64,000 nucleotides of DNA from Sphaerulina vaccinii (taxonomy: Eukaryota; Ascomycota; Dothideomycetes; Mycosphaerellales; Mycosphaerellaceae), in NCBI GenBank assembly GCA_022570795.1, contig JAKUDP010000001.1:682001-746000 (forward strand), read 5' to 3'. The translations under genes were made by a program, and so were the position numbers. The notes below the pieces were generated by a model. That model made no database searches, was not told the origin of the DNA, and saw only the letters and a program-made list of their open reading frames with translations. Below are positions 11,634 to 21,938 of the stretch, piece after piece; positions within the stretch are counted from its first letter, which is position 1, and each line of letters opens with the position of its first letter.

Positions 11634-13217
11634 TCAATCGACCTCTTCAATGTGCTCGCTAGCCCATGGACTCCGGCGTCTCAACTGAGGACCATACTTG
11701 ACCAGCACGAAGGGCATAGGCACCATCACCAGCGCAAGAAACGCCAACAAAGACCCAGCCCATTGATACCCCAATGTCTGAAACATCTGAGAGCCGAAGA
11801 GAGGAAATCCGGCGCCTGCCACATTTCTGATCAGACCTAATGCCGCCAGTGCAGATGCCGAGTACTGTTTGTACGCATCTTCGGTATACTGATACGTCAT
11901 CAGAATGAGAGTGTAGAAAGACCATCCCCACAGTGCTGTGGCAAGCACAGGAACAGCTGGGTTAATGAATGAGTATGTGGTCCACGCGAACCAGAACAAG
12001 CTGATCGGAAATGTGATGCCGGCACTCATTCCCATGCGTAGTCTTGCCTCGGGTAGTCTCTCGTTGGTCTCGGATTGCTTCCTCTGGCGTTGGTAGTATT
12101 TCTCCTGGAATATGTTGGTGATCGGGCCCACAGTGATACCGCCAATAATGCCCAAAAAGCAAAGTCCGACTTGCAGAATGTCCAGTCCGTGTCCCATAGG
12201 TCCAAAGACAAGTGTGAAAGCTCCATTCAGCAGAAACGAAATGCCGTACAAGTACCCATTATACAGTGCGCCGAACTGAACGACCGGCTCGAAGAACAAA
12301 AAGCGCCAAGGACGCGACTGTGTCACCTTCACCACTTCCCAGAACGTCTTTTTCCTATGCTCCGGCGCAACATCAATACTCTGATCTCTTGTCTCCTTCC
12401 TCAGCTTTGCAGCTCTGTTCCTCAGAATGACACTATGCCGTGTTTCACCAACATATAACATAGCTGCCACAACCCAAAGATAACATGGCCCAGATATCCC
12501 GAGTAACGACCACATTACATCCTCCCAAGAACGATACTGCGCGACAAAGGACATTAACATAAAGCCAATACTTGATCCACTTGTTGCCGCCCAGAGGAAA
12601 ATCGACATTGCATAGCCCGTTTCATGATGACTGTACAAATCTGCAATCGTGCCTCCAAGCGTAGCGATCGTTACACTCTGGAAGAATCCACATAGGAATC
12701 TCGTGATGAACCAGCATGCTAGATTTGGAGCTAAAGCACTTCCTACGAAGAATGGTAGAGCAAGGCCGTATGAGACGATGTAGATTGGCCGGCGACCGAA
12801 GTATTCGGATGCTGGACTGTTGAAGAGAGGTCCGATTGCGAGGGCTAGGACGTAGATTGATAGACCTAGCGCTCCGATTTCTGAGCCTACGTTCCAGGTT
12901 TCTTCGAATTTTGTTGTTGCTGGGCTGTAGCCTGATGAGCCGAAGGAGACGCAGAGGTCTAGAGGGATTATGGAGAGGTAGGTCAAGCGTTTTTTCCAGA
13001 CGGGCCAGTTCCGTGGGTTGGAGGGATCGTTGGGGGTGAAGCGGATTTCTTTGTTGGACGGCGGTGTTATCGAGGTATGGTTCTTGTCATCGACATCGTG
13101 TTGTTGAGGGTGTTCTTGACTGGTCTTCCCGCTGCCATGATCGCTGGAGTTGGAACTGGACTTTTGCATGCTTGAAGTCAGCTGTGTGGCAGATGTGTCA
13201 AAGGACGAGGAGGACAT
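11634..13217 (-). CDS. MFS transporter, DHA1 (polyamine/drug:H+ antiporter) family
   Basis: This is an uninterrupted 527-residue protein from ATG 13217; the frame extends seven codons further upstream but without an ATG. A Ser/His-rich cytosolic N-terminus of about 75 residues precedes the entry motif NPRNWPVWKKRLTY, typical of fungal DHA1 carriers. About twelve membrane spans follow, with LGLSIYVLALAIGPL and a degenerate motif A, SEYFGRRPIYIVS. A charged central loop after span 6 separates two six-helix bundles. The family exports drugs, polyamines or metabolites across the plasma membrane by proton antiport; the substrate cannot be read from sequence. It is divergent from the FAD monooxygenase across about 640 bp, so the pair may be co-regulated. 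Confidence 0.9.
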   Translation of the reverse strand: MSSSSFDTSATQLTSSMQKSSSNSSDHGSGKTSQEHPQQHDVDDKNHTSITPPSNKEIRFTPNDPSNPRNWPVWKKRLTYLSIIPLDLCVSFGSSGYSPATTKFEETWNVGSEIGALGLSIYVLALAIGPLFNSPASEYFGRRPIYIVSYGLALPFFVGSALAPNLACWFITRFLCGFFQSVTIATLGGTIADLYSHHETGYAMSIFLWAATSGSSIGFMLMSFVAQYRSWEDVMWSLLGISGPCYLWVVAAMLYVGETRHSVILRNRAAKLRKETRDQSIDVAPEHRKKTFWEVVKVTQSRPWRFLFFEPVVQFGALYNGYLYGISFLLNGAFTLVFGPMGHGLDILQVGLCFLGIIGGITVGPITNIFQEKYYQRQRKQSETNERLPEARLRMGMSAGITFPISLFWFAWTTYSFINPAVPVLATALWGWSFYTLILMTYQYTEDAYKQYSASALAALGLIRNVAGAGFPLFGSQMFQTLGYQWAGSLLAFLALVMVPMPFVLVKYGPQLRRRSPWASEHIEEVD

Positions 13218-13861
13218 CAATCTCGAAACCTCTTTCACACGATAATAATCGAAAAGTCATTTTTTGATCAGCGCGACATTTGATGCGCGACAAGATCAAC
13301 GTCATGGCGTTTTTGTATATACTGCTTTCGGAGATGGTTGAAGCGTGTAGGCGTGATATAGCACATTTGTTCCCGAGCAAGGACCAGAGACGAGCAGGAC
13401 GATATCGGGGAGCCGATCGCTGGCCTGAATGAAGTCGATGAAGACGCTAATTCGAATGTTGTACTTCGCGTGTTGTAGCGCGAAAGAGTCGCAGGTGGTT
13501 CAAATGATTGGTAGTTCTCTGTACCACGATGTGGCCAGAGTCCCGCTACTTTGACCACGGCCTGTGAGTAAACACCGAATATGAAGCCTCAGCCTTGTCT
13601 TTCTGTCTTTCACCTTCATCGATGTCTTTATGAATGAAGCTCACAGGTACTATCGCCGGGTCTCTCCTGCCATGGAGAAAAGACAATACCGGATAGAACT
13701 ATGCTTTCCAGCTCCTCGGTACTAGTCTCACGATGTCAGCTTATGAATCGAAGGATGAATCAGCATCCTGTGGCATTCACTACCAGGAAGTAGCACACTC
13801 TCCATAGCGAGAGTCATTTCCTCTTCCTTACCCCATACTAACCCATACCAACCTACTGACT
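13218..13861. promoter_or_regulatory. Shared divergent promoter of an MFS gene and an FAD monooxygenase gene
   Basis: A 644-bp gap between divergently read genes. No convincing ORF. The arrangement suggests coordinated expression, which is an inference from layout only. Confidence 0.55.
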
Positions 13862-15317
13862 ATGCAAATTATCATAATCGGCGCAGGTCTCGGCGGGCTC
13901 TCCGCCTCTCTCGCTTTCGTGCGACAAGGCCACAAGACCACACTTCTCGAAGCACGTTCAACGCTTTCCAAAGCTGGAGGCGGACTAAATGTCCGACCTG
14001 GCGCATCGAGAATCATGAAGACTTGGGGTCTGAAGCCAGATTTGGAACGGATTGGAGATCCTACGTCCTCTTTCGTGTTGAGGAATATGATCACTGGAGA
14101 TCTGGAGACGAGGAGTGTTGCGATCGAGATCTCAGATGAGGTTGATTATGGTACTACTAGAGAGGCGCTGATGGAAGTATTGTTTCTTCGTGCAAAGCAA
14201 GCTGGTGCAGATATTGTGTTTGGTGCTGGGGTTGAGAAGGTAGAAGAAGATGAACGTCACGCGAGAGTGGTGCTGAAAGATGGCAAGAGATTGGAAGCTG
14301 ATCTCATATTGGCTGCCGATGGCATTCGATCTCGAACCAGGTATCAAATTCTGGCTGATGTTGCTACTTCTATCGATCCGATTTTCAGTGACGTGACACT
14401 ATATGGCTTTCAAGTGAATGCTGTCGAGGCCATGGCTAGATCTGATACCGTGCGAATATGTCTTCCCGACTTCGCGACAGTCTGGAAGGGACAGAACGGG
14501 TTTGTGGTGTCGAGGCTGAATCAAGCGTTAGGCATCTGCGGCTGTCTGTTTGGCATCAGGTCAGAGAATGACATGAAAAGTCTTTGGGACGAGAACGGTG
14601 ATATTGAGTTTGTCCGAGACTTCTACAAGGATAGTTGTGAAGACTTGCGAGCAGTTCTGAGTATGGCCGAGGGCTGTGATCGGTGGAAGCTGGGTACGTT
14701 AAGCACATCTCCTATGAGAGGACGTGCTGACATAGTGATTGCAGCTGAGATGCCTAACCTGCCTCGCTGGACGAGCAGAGGAGGTCGTATCGCTCTACTA
14801 GGCGACTCTGCTCATGCAATGGTAAGCCTAGTGTGATGGACTAGCTATCAGAACAGTCACTGAAGGTCACTCCAGGAACCAAATGCCGCACAAGGATTCT
14901 CGATGATCATTGAAGACATTGGCGTGCTAGAATACCTAATCTCGTGCGATCCATCTGCAGCGACAAATATACCTGCCATCACAGCAATGTGGCAGAAGCT
15001 TCGAAAACCTCGAGTTGAACGGATCAAGGCCTATGCGAAGCAGAATACAACTGCCTTCCTAAATTCGCCTCCGCCGGTCAGGTTGCAAGATAGCAAATCC
15101 AGCCACAAAAGAGATGTCAAGCCTCGAAGTATGAGGAATGTCACACCAGATATGAATGCCAAGTTCGAATCGAGAGCATTCGTGAAGTGGACGCTGGACT
15201 ATGATGCTGTGAGCGAGGTAAGAGAATGCCAGGTAACGCTGAGTACAGCCTTGACAGATGCTGACCTGTCCATCCCAGGCCAGAACTGCTGTCCAAGGTC
15301 TGATAGCGAAGTTGTGA
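13862..15317 (+). CDS. FAD-dependent monooxygenase (salicylate hydroxylase-like, class A)
   Basis: Three exons (13862-14821, 14876-15217, 15279-15317) give 446 residues. Introns of 54 and 61 nt have GTAAGC/GTAAGA donors and CCAG acceptors, the second with a GCTGAC branch site. The N-terminal Rossmann fold IIIGAGLGGLSASLAF binds the ADP of FAD. The DG motif (LILAADGIRSRTR, near residue 150) and the GD motif (RIALLGDSAHAM, near 314-320) complete the group A flavoprotein hydroxylase signature. The usual proline after GDAAH is replaced (GDSAHAMEPNAAQGFSM), and the helix after it still resembles the family pattern. Such enzymes hydroxylate aromatic substrates with NAD(P)H and oxygen and occur in aromatic degradation and in secondary metabolism. 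The substrate is unknown. It lies between two MFS transporter genes. Confidence 0.9.
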
Positions 15318-15604
15318 TCGATGGTTTTGGCGGCGTCCTCAATAGCATTACGACCATAAATACCTGTAGTGGACACCAGTCAGCTAGGCATTCTTGACGT
15401 TCGTGTGAAGGAGACCGCAATGTCCGTAGCGGAATTCAATGTCGTCCGTGCTCAAATCGTGCTTGGCTCGCGTTCCTGCCTTCTCCTTCTCTTCTCACAT
15501 TCCTTCTCTTCACACTTCACCACATCATCACGAATACGATATCTCTTGTATCGACGTCGCACTGCATCTATCCACGCGGCCGCGCAGACACTCACGCCAG
15601 CAAG

Positions 15605-15924
15605 ATGGACACTGCCAGCACGACCAGGATCTGGCGGGCTTATCCACTGCGCTGCGACCCTGTGGGCCTTCTTATCACCGCGACAGTGATCTGCTACTCG
15701 GCATGAGGTTGCATTCGGACGTCTTCCACGCATAGAAGGATGTGCCGAAGCTGCGTGGCATGTCATGGCACGCGCGAAAGAGAGAAAGATTGGACACACT
15801 TGAGAGGCTCTGGGCCTATCTATGCACAGAACTGCCGTCACGCGAGTTGCGGAGCTTCTCTGCAGATTTCGGCAACCCTGCAGTATGTCTGCGCGCCGTT
15901 ATCTACAGACGCTTCAGCGAATAG
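15605..15924 (+). CDS. Possible small hypothetical protein (89 residues, two exons)
   Basis: An ATG at 15605 opens MDTASTTRIWRAYPLRCD; a 50-nt intron (15686-15735, donor GTGATC, acceptor CATAG) joins it in frame to KDVPKLRGMSWHARKRERL, ending in AVIYRRFSE at a stop ending at 15924. Total 270 nt. The second exon looks protein-like (LERLWAYLCTELPSRELRSF) and strongly basic. No domain is recognised. It sits in the 730-bp gap between the FAD monooxygenase and the second MFS gene, on the same strand. The donor is not the commonest form, so it may be chance. Confidence 0.35.
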
Positions 15925-16045
15925 CACGATTGCACGCTCGAAGGACAGCCATGATCATTGCGACTACTTATAAGATGATACTCTATCTTGTATACTGTAG
16001 GTTTCGAAACTTCACGCGCTCATCATACTCACTTAGAACTGCGAT

Positions 16046-17778
16046 ATGGCAGAATACGATGACTTGCACGACGCAGATTGGCCGCCGGGGACGATACAGC
16101 TTGCACAGCTGCTAGGAACGGACAAGAAAGATGGAGAGATCATCCTACAGCCGCGACCTACTTCCGATCCAAATGATCCTCTGGTAAGTTGGCAGCTGTG
16201 CGATGTGGAAGCACTGGAAGCTGATGCAGTGTGCAGAACTGGCCGAAAGGACAGAAGATATTGAACTTCTTCCTGGCTAGCTGGTACGCATTGATGGTCT
16301 ACGCCTTCATCAACGCTACGAGCCCAACCTGGGGTCCAATGGGCGACGAACTCTCCTTCAGTTCTGAGACTTTGACCAATACCTATGCGATCGGCTGCGC
16401 GACGCTGGCACTTGGCGCGCCAATGCTGATTCCGTTCGCCCTCAAGTACGGATCAAGATCGATTTATATCATCAGCAGTGCTGCACAATTCGGAATCAGT
16501 ATCTGGGCTGCTCGCACTCAGACCGCAGGAGACTGGTGGGGTGTCAATGCGCTACAATGCTGGCTTGGGGCACTTGCAGAAGTCCTCATCCAAATGACCA
16601 TTGCAGACGTCTATTTCGTTCACCAGCGGGGTCGGATGAACAGTATCTATGTCTGGGTCGCGAACGTGGGCAGCAACCTCGCGGTCGTTGCAGCTGGATA
16701 TGTTACCACGAACATGGGCTGGCGTTGGGTATGGTGGTGGTTCGTCATCTTCTTCGGGATCCAGCTGCCAATGTTCGTCTTTGGTTTCGAAGAGACGAAA
16801 TTCATGCAGCCTGAAACCTGGGAAGACCGTCGGCGCAGCATTGTATCCACTCAAGTGAGGCCAGACAATGATCAGAAGACGAAGGAAGATCTGGACCAGA
16901 AAGGGGCAGTGGCACCAACCGCGCAAAGTGACGACGAGACACACTCACTATCGGACGCAATGCGCAATCCGAGTGTGGTACACATCGATCACAGGATACC
17001 TCGCAAGACCTATTGGCAGAAGCTGGCACTCACAACGACATCACCTGGCAAATGGTTGCACTTCCTCCGCCACTCATGGCAGCCATTCCTGATCTTGTGG
17101 TCAATTCCAGGCGTACTATACTGCTCGCTAGTGTACGGCATCTTGCTGGCATATAGCACTGTGATGACGACTGTGCTAAGCACCTACATGCTGGATGCTC
17201 CATACAACTTCAACTCGTCGCAGATTGGATTGATGAGCCTGGCTCCTTTTGTCGGATCGACTCTCGGCTCACTGATCTCCGGACCACTGTCAGATTGGCT
17301 TGTGGTCAGACTCGCGAAGCGCAACGGAGGCATCTACGAGCCAGAGATGCGTTTCTGGGTCTTCTTGCCTTTCGTGCCTTTCCAGGTTGCCGGGGCTTGG
17401 TGGTTCGGATACGCACTCAACAACGGCTGGTCCTGGTCACAAGTTGCAATCGCCTTTGGACTCTGCAACTTCGGATCAGCACCTTTACAATCGATTGCGC
17501 TCACATATATGCTTGACGCTTACAACGAAATCATCGGAGATGCGCTCACAGCGCTGACGTTCGTGCGCAATACTTTCAGCACGATATTTGTGTTCGCTAT
17601 GCCGGCTTGGATAGCAGGCGTAGGAATGGCAAGGGTCTTTGACACCATTGGCGCCATTGGCGTTTTCATCCTATCTTTCGCGGCCTTCTTCATCTGGAAA
17701 GGGAAGTATTTGCGCATCAAGACCGCAAAGGCATACAGGCATTACGCGGCTTTACAATTCGAAGCAAGGCCCATCTGA
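16046..17778 (+). CDS. MFS transporter, DHA1-like (HOL1-type)
   Basis: Two exons (16046-16183, 16237-17778) encode 559 residues. The 53-nt intron (GTAAGT...GTGCAG) falls just after PNDPL, so that the spliced protein reads DPNDPLNWPKGQKILNF, the standard entry into span 1 of these carriers. Twelve membrane spans are visible in two bundles, with a long hydrophilic loop (about residues 240-310) in the middle. The block GWRWVWWWFVIFFGIQLPMF followed by FEETKF is characteristic of fungal HOL1/DHA1-like members. It should be a plasma-membrane solute or metabolite exporter; the substrate is unknown. It follows the FAD monooxygenase in the same direction and may move that enzyme's substrate or product. 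Confidence 0.9.
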
Positions 17779-18584
17779 ACACAACCTGCATCATGGAGAA
17801 ACGGCACACGTGCAAGGAGCAACGGCGGACCAATCTAATGACACGTGCATGGAGAAACGGCAAACGGCGCATCTAGGCTTGTTTCGACAACTATACTGTC
17901 CGAATTCATCGATCTACAGTACCTCCGATACTTGATAAGCTACGCAGCCCTACACAGATTGTCACCTGCATAAGGGTACGGACAGCAGGACCGAAGCCCC
18001 GATGCAGAATCTGGACAATGTCAAGAGTGTAGAAGCTGTTGATGGTTGCGCCTTCCTCGACTCGACTTCCTTCTGGTTTGTGGCAAATCGCCTCTACTTG
18101 TATGCATACGACACAATAAACAAGAGAATCGTTGGTCTGGCTGACACCCTACCACATGCGACAGAAGCTTGGGAGTTGCGCACAATCCAGAATTGTCTAT
18201 CGCAGTTTGAGCCGTGGCTTGTGCGAATCAAGCCCGATAGGAATTAGCGCCATGTCTCAATCGGTCCAAACTTCAGCCTACATGCATCTACATTCAGTAG
18301 TATCTCCTGCAAGGTCCCAACGAATGCGATACTTTCTTTTGCTATCGACTTGCCTTGCACGTGTAGGTATTCGGGCCATGATACAGCTAGTATGCCAGCT
18401 TGCTCGACGCTTGCGGATCTGGCCATGTCCTACATGTGCGCTAGAGAGATATCACACGTCGATCTTCAGACTTGATGAACCCTAACAGCAGTTTAACAGG
18501 TAGTTACCACAATACTCTAAGTACTAATACTCCGAGGCTCGACGACACTTGATCGTGTTGGCAAGCAAGAGAAGCAAGAGAAGC
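17779..18584. other. Intergenic region with paired short repeats, CACGTG sites and an 81-codon ORF
   Basis: Two copies of the 15-mer catggagaaacggca (17792-17806 and 17848-17862) are each flanked by a CACGTG site (17807-17812 and 17842-17847). An ATG ORF at 18002-18247 (81 codons, MQNLDNVKSVEAVDG...) has fair codon composition but no recognised domain; it may be a small gene, a remnant or chance. Confidence 0.5.
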
Positions 18585-20465
18585 ATGAAGGGCATCATTG
18601 CGATCGCAGCTGTGCTGCAATGCGCGTTCAATGTCCAAGCCATAACAGAGTCAACTTTCTCCTGCCCAGCCAACGGTGGTTCATCGATAACAGACGACAA
18701 CGGAGCACGATACACCATCACCTGTGGCTCGGATCTTGCTGGCAACGTTCTCGAGACTCGTCAAGCTCCCAACTCGTTCAAGGACTGCTTCAACTTCTGC
18801 GATGCAAGAAAGCCTGACTGCACAGGCTGGACATACTCTGGAGCCATCAACGGAGCTGGACCTGGCTACTGCTATCTGAAGAAGGGCAATACCTTCTTGA
18901 CTGATGGCCGCAACACCATAATAGCGGCTGTTGGGACAACCCAAGCCAGCTTTGCCTGCCCTGCTGACAGTGGCTCGACACTCACAGACACCAATGGTGT
19001 GCAGTACACTATCACCTGTGGCTCTGACCTAGGAGGTTCCGTCATACAATCAAAATACGCTGCGACCAACTTCAAGGACTGTCTCGGTTTCTGCGACGCG
19101 ACACCGACTTGTACTGGCTGGACGTACTCCGGAGCCGTCAATGGTGCTGGATCGGGTTACTGCTACCTCAAGAAGGGAAGCTTATACTTGAGTGGTGGCA
19201 CCAACAAGATTGTGGCAGCAATCAGAAAGTCGCCGCAAACTTCTCAAACATCGTCCCAAGTTTCGACCACCACTTCGTCCAGTGCTACACCACGACACCC
19301 CACAACGACCTCTCAGCCTGTCACAACGAGCAGCAAGTCGAGCACGACGCTGTCAAAAAGCACTAAACCGGTCTCGACCAGCAGCTCCACAACGTCATCC
19401 AAGAGTTCGAGCACAAGTACTAAGCTAACATTGAGCACTACCTCAACGACTACCAAGTCGATCTTCACTAGTAGCTCGATGACCACGAGCACTAAACCGA
19501 CCTCGACTACTACATCATCGTCAATCACCAGATCGAGCTCGACCAGTAGCTCAACGACAAGCAGTAAATCAACGACAAGCAGTAGCTCGAGTACAACTAG
19601 CACTAAGTCGACAGTGACTAGTAGCTCGACGACCACATCCTCTCGATCATCGACATCGTCTGCATCAACTCCATCGTCAAGTCCTACTTTTGTCAAAAAT
19701 GCTGGCAAACGGGGGTTAGCGTACAATAACGACACTTTCACACTACCATACTCCCAAGCTGGCCAGAATTCTCAGGTTTCCTGGGCGTATGACTGGTACT
19801 ATTCTCGTTACAGCACGGCGCAGAGCACAGTCAAGAACCCGTCTATAACTTTCATTCCGCTGCTGTTCAACGACGATTCATCCCTGACAAGTGTCTGGAA
19901 TTCTGCAGCACAGTCTGCGATCAATGATGGTGCAGATGCGCTTTTCTCGTTCAATGAGCCTGATTTCTGCTATGGAGGCTCGGCTTGCATGAGCGTCAAT
20001 CGAAGTGTAGCAGCATACAAGTCTTACATCCAGCCCTTTGCTGGTAAGGCTAAGCTTGGTGCGCCTGCTGTTACGAACGCTGGACCTCCGTACGGATTGA
20101 CTTACTTGGATTGGTTCATTGGCAACTGCACTGGTTGTCAAATCGATTTCATCAACCTTCACTGGTATGCCAACTCGTACGCTTTTGGATACTTGCAATC
20201 ATACGTGCAGCAAGCTCATGCTCAATTCCCCAACTACCCGATCTATCTTACCGAGATTGGCCTCGATGGTGGATCGTCACTTGATACTGAGGACAGAAAG
20301 GAGGCGTTCATGAAGAATGCGACCTCCTGGTTGGACTCACTACCATACGTGGAACGTTGGAGTTGGTTCTTTGATACGACTGACAATTTGATCAACACCG
20401 ATGGCACGGGCTTAAGTCCACTTGGCGTGCTGTACAACAACTACACAGCGCCCTGGGTACAATGA
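18585..20465 (+). CDS. Secreted GH128 glucanase (Asl1-like) with two N-terminal PAN/Apple-like domains
   Basis: A single exon encodes 626 residues from ATG 18585; upstream codons in the same frame lack an ATG, and MKGIIAIAAVLQCAFNVQA is a clear signal peptide. Two Cys-rich repeats follow (about 24-110 and 115-205), each with TITCGSDL, a Cys-x3-Cys pair (KDCFNFC / KDCLGFC), GWTYSG and GYCYLKKG, resembling PAN/Apple carbohydrate- or protein-binding modules. Next is a Ser/Thr-rich, probably O-glycosylated linker (about 215-370). The catalytic core starts at KRGLAYNN and contains FNEPDF (near 457) and LTEIGLDGG (near 556), which supply the two glutamates of the Asl1/GH128 clan A fold acting on beta-1,3-glucan. 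It probably works at the cell wall or outside it. A long antisense ORF over the linker is a composition artefact. Confidence 0.88.
   Translation: MKGIIAIAAVLQCAFNVQAITESTFSCPANGGSSITDDNGARYTITCGSDLAGNVLETRQAPNSFKDCFNFCDARKPDCTGWTYSGAINGAGPGYCYLKKGNTFLTDGRNTIIAAVGTTQASFACPADSGSTLTDTNGVQYTITCGSDLGGSVIQSKYAATNFKDCLGFCDATPTCTGWTYSGAVNGAGSGYCYLKKGSLYLSGGTNKIVAAIRKSPQTSQTSSQVSTTTSSSATPRHPTTTSQPVTTSSKSSTTLSKSTKPVSTSSSTTSSKSSSTSTKLTLSTTSTTTKSIFTSSSMTTSTKPTSTTTSSSITRSSSTSSSTTSSKSTTSSSSSTTSTKSTVTSSSTTTSSRSSTSSASTPSSSPTFVKNAGKRGLAYNNDTFTLPYSQAGQNSQVSWAYDWYYSRYSTAQSTVKNPSITFIPLLFNDDSSLTSVWNSAAQSAINDGADALFSFNEPDFCYGGSACMSVNRSVAAYKSYIQPFAGKAKLGAPAVTNAGPPYGLTYLDWFIGNCTGCQIDFINLHWYANSYAFGYLQSYVQQAHAQFPNYPIYLTEIGLDGGSSLDTEDRKEAFMKNATSWLDSLPYVERWSWFFDTTDNLINTDGTGLSPLGVLYNNYTAPWVQ
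19240..19680. repeat. Low-complexity Ser/Thr codon repeats in the GH128 linker
   Basis: The stretch is an imperfect array of agcagc/tcgacg/acaagc-type codons encoding Ser, Thr and Lys. It produces a spurious hydrophobic ORF on the opposite strand (19313-19741). Confidence 0.8.
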
Positions 20466-20530
20466 CAGACAGGTTGATGTCGGCTGGTCCGATAGAATAG
20501 ATCTCGTAACTTCGTTATACATATTTCATA

Positions 20531-21938
20531 TCATACAACGTGAGGTCTCATGCTCAGTCTGCCCTCTTCATTCCTTCCGAGACCAAAGTGTGGTGTTGGC
20601 GGCGGACTTCTGCCACTTTCTGAGCACGGGAACCCGAAGTTGTTCGAGTTCAGTTCACTATAGGGCGTCGGCGCAGGCGGTCGTTCATGAATGACAGATT
20701 CTGGCCCGCTTAGATCCGTGCGATCGCTCTTGCAAGTCAGAAAGCTTGTCTGAGTGCGAACACTCTTACTTTCTTTGCAACTCTTTTTCGCGCACACTAT
20801 CTTTCCACTTTCATCGACAATATACTCTTCACCGTCATCAGCGCTCACGTCTTTTTCCTACCATTCTTCGAACTCGTTTACGCGACCGTAGTTGCGCACG
20901 CTACGTTTCGTGCGATCCAGATTGGAGAGTTCTGCGACGGAAAGTGCTGCTGGGCCGCCTTTGATACCATTTCCAGCATTCCGATCTGAATTTCCTCCAA
21001 TGAGTCGTGGTGCGACGTGCCTGAAGAAAAGTCTCATGATCGGGAGACAGCCGCAGATGATGACCAGATTAGCTTCAACGCAGATCCAAATGGCAGGCTT
21101 TGCAATGGCCCCAGTTGCATCCACGGCGCTGATCATCGGCGGTAAAAGTGATAGCCGGACGAGGCTAGTCACTAACGTGAGTGAGCCCACACTAAACATG
21201 GCTACGAGTCCAACCTTCTGCGAGAATGGTAGGTGCAGCTGCAAGATCATAGGTAGTGGGATGACCAGAAGGAGTACGTCCGTTGCCGCATTGAGGCCAG
21301 CTGTTGCAAGGTACATGCCGCCCTTACTCGCACAGCTTCCCGAGGTGATCGTGATATCCCAGTTTCGCTGCAAAGGATGGCATGCGAAGATGAGAGCGAA
21401 GAAGAGGGCTGCGCTGTAGCCGATGACGAAGATCGCGCTCGTCGCGAGCATACATTGAAACCATCTCTCTGGTGATAGCCTTCGATAGAACAGCAGAAGT
21501 GAGAACTTCGCAAGGGCCATGAGTGGAATGTAGAGCACGCTGCAGACCGATATGAGCAGAACGGCGAAGTTCGCGTCAGGTAGATACAGCTCCCACAGAT
21601 GGACGCTAATCTTGTTGACTGCCCACAGGTACACGACCATGGTCTGAAGACCGATTGAGATCATCTATGCGCAAAGGTCAGACAAGGAGACTGTCTCGAA
21701 GAGGCATCGAGTACTATACCCAAGCAAAGATCATCGCGACATCGTCGATACCCAAGAGCCTTGCAAGATACGCCTTGGTATAGACTCTGAGCAGTATGAA
21801 AAGTGTCGACAATGCCATACCGACAATGCTGATGATCATCCCCACATCTCGGTATGTGGTTCTCGGATGGTCGAAGTTGACTGTGTAGCCTGCAGGTGCA
21901 GTTGCAGCTGGCACTTTGCTGAGGTCTGTCGAAGACAT
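20531..21938 (-). CDS. Rhodopsin-like seven-helix fungal membrane protein (Pth11/SAT4-like)
   Basis: Exon 1 is 21938-21720 and exon 2 starts at 21664 after a 55-nt intron (GTATAG...CATAG), joining GIDDVAMIFAW to MISIGLQ. Seven hydrophobic helices cover about residues 28-300, and the extracellular cysteines (CHPLQRNW, GSCASKGG) fit the fungal rhodopsin-domain family, plasma-membrane receptor-like proteins of mostly unknown ligand. Without further splicing the protein stops at 20858 (341 residues). A third exon is likely: donor GTAAAC at 20881, branch-like GCTGAT, acceptor GAAGAG, intron 20881-20825 (57 nt). It continues in frame to a Pro/Ser-rich cytosolic tail ending at 20531, giving 431 residues. 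Both ends should be considered. It is divergent from the BBE-type oxidase and convergent with the GH128 gene. Confidence 0.8.

Noticed and set aside
19313..19741. 142-codon minus-strand ORF rich in Leu and Val over the GH128 linker
   Set aside because: It is the antisense of Ser/Thr/Lys codon repeats; its Leu/Val/Asp composition is a direct mirror of those codons and not a membrane protein.
20892..21419. 175-codon plus-strand ORF over the rhodopsin-like gene
   Set aside because: It is a shadow of the seven-helix protein on the other strand.
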